A stretch of DNA of 64,000 nucleotides from Moorella sp. Hama-1 (GTDB lineage Bacteria; Bacillota; DSM-521; Neomoorellales; Neomoorellaceae), in NCBI RefSeq assembly GCF_023734095.1, contig NZ_AP024620.1, positions 3,034,501 to 3,098,500 on the forward strand, in the 5' to 3' direction. Position 1 is the first letter of the stretch; each line of letters starts with the position of its first letter. The notes under the pieces were generated by a model that saw only the letters and a program-made list of their open reading frames with translations, was not told the origin of the DNA and did no database searches. Made by a program: the position numbers and the translations under genes. Positions 63,122 to 64,000 of this stretch are shown here, one piece after another.

Positions 63122-63342
63122 TAAGCATCTTCGATCTCCTTTTTCTGGCGTGTTAAATCCTCTGCGGGCCATTTTGCCAAAATAACACATTTCACATTTT
63201 ACATCCTATTATTCATTAATATTCATTAACGTCGCAGTCAAGCGATATTGATCTTAATGCCCCCTTGTTTTTCAGCGCCGGATGTAGTCTAATATTTAAC
63301 AATAGCAACATACCCACACATAATCCAGGAGGCTTTGGAGCA

Positions 63343-64000
63343 ATGATTGATCCCGCCGTCTTCGCCCAAATATACTACCAAAATACTAACCTGCTCATTT
63401 ACCGTGATCTAGCCGCCGACCCGGTGGTAGCCGCATTCCTCGAAGTCTGCCGGCTCCTGGGTTCCCCGGAACCAGACCAACAGGAGCTGAACGCCGCCTG
63501 CCGGCGCTTCTTCAGCCTGCTGGCGACGGCGACTGAGCTCCGCCGGGAGCCCCTCACCGGCGACCCCTGGCAGAACTACCTCCTCGACCGCCTTATCGCC
63601 GCAGAAAACACCTTTACCCTGAAGGCCGAACAACGTGGGGCCGGTACCATGGGCGCCGCCCTGCAGGCAGCCGTCCGCCAGGACCTGACTTCCCTGCAAG
63701 CCCTGGCCGGGCTGGCCCCGGCTGCCTATCAAGCCGCCCGCGCCGCCCTGACCGGCAACCCTGGACAGGCAGGCAAACCCCCAGCCGTGATAGCCGGCGC
63801 TGATGCAACAGCGAGAAAATACCCTTATTCGCCATCTGCGGGTACAGCGGCCAGGACGGAAAGCGCCCCAGGAAACTCTTCCTGTGACTATGCAGAGGTA
63901 CCGGTCACCGTACCGGCGGCCGGCGCCATCCCCGACTGGACCCAGCTCCAGCCCCTCGACCCCGTCCTTCCCCCCGCGCCCCTCAGCCAGGAGTTAAAAG
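63343..64000 (+). CDS. Protein of uncertain family, 3' end beyond window
   Basis: From ATG 63343 (AGGAGG 11 bases upstream) 219 codons stay open to the window edge. It begins MIDPAVFAQIYYQNTNLLIYRDLAADPVVAAFLEV, has a helical region and then an alanine/proline-rich stretch (about 140-215). The beginning resembles the N-terminal part of DUF815-type ATPases, whose P-loop would lie past the edge; this is a weak impression. Confidence 0.7.
   Translation, partial: MIDPAVFAQIYYQNTNLLIYRDLAADPVVAAFLEVCRLLGSPEPDQQELNAACRRFFSLLATATELRREPLTGDPWQNYLLDRLIAAENTFTLKAEQRGAGTMGAALQAAVRQDLTSLQALAGLAPAAYQAARAALTGNPGQAGKPPAVIAGADATARKYPYSPSAGTAARTESAPGNSSCDYAEVPVTVPAAGAIPDWTQLQPLDPVLPPAPLSQELK

Noticed and set aside
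63180-63240. Another degenerate repeat copy upstream of the last gene
   Set aside because: CACATTTTACATCCTATT looks like the repeat end, but palindromic arms are missing and the ribosome site is about 100 bases away.

Overview
The window looks like chromosome from a thermophilic acetogenic Firmicute close to Moorella. The strongest evidence is an intact NADP-type formate dehydrogenase pair (fdhB-fdhA) whose alpha subunit carries an in-frame UGA selenocysteine codon at residue 358. Supporting evidence is an AOR-family protein, a 2-oxoacid:ferredoxin oxidoreductase, a lactate-oxidation operon, Gram-positive Shine-Dalgarno (SD) sites, frequent GTG/TTG starts and GC-rich coding DNA. The identification rests on gene content and protein signatures, not on a database search.

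Layout. 1-2.3 kb: 3'-truncated solute-binding lipoprotein and a ROK repressor. 2.5-4.9 kb: a hicBA pair, then an IS1634-type insertion sequence with a clear 6-bp target duplication. 4.9-9.5 kb: AOR-like protein and cyclase-family hydrolase, a relBE-like pair, and zwf. 9.8-13.9 kb: SNF2 helicase with a long disordered N-terminus plus an overlapping zinc-ribbon partner. 13.9-16 kb: second hicBA, tRNA-Gly, vapBC and a DUF4160/DUF2442 pair. 16-22 kb: a mixed glycerol-phosphate/pentose operon (glpB remnant, glpC, glpP, araB, araD, araM-like) whose upstream end was destroyed by a second IS with 84-bp perfect inverted repeats. 24.4-24.65 kb: tRNA-Lys, tRNA-Glu, tRNA-Asp.

24.9-34 kb: lactate operon, read leftwards: glcD (frameshifted), glcF, lutC, lutB-lutA fusion, a FadR-type regulator and lctP, with a promoter and FadR-like operators in front. 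34.3-38.4 kb: purA, a flavoprotein and a DMT transporter. 38.5-47.2 kb: a sigma-54-controlled catabolic cluster: a divergent PrpR-type activator, then a 2-oxoacid:ferredoxin oxidoreductase (delta, alpha, beta and a shortened gamma), an orphan aconitase-like large subunit and a dicarboxylate permease. 47.3-54 kb: relBE-like pair, fdhBA and an FMN hydroxyacid dehydrogenase. 54-58.3 kb: vapBC, an exported FAD protein and two MNT/HEPN pairs. 58.5-63 kb: MarR-controlled EmrAB/HlyD efflux operon. 63.3 kb to the end: a gene running off the window.

Two themes run through the window. First, it is dense in small toxin-antitoxin modules (nine candidates). Second, a palindromic repeat of up to 124 bp occurs in at least six copies. 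Five of these lie directly in front of a start codon, ending exactly where that gene's Shine-Dalgarno sequence begins. The repeat and the sigma-54 cluster are the best candidates for undescribed biology here.
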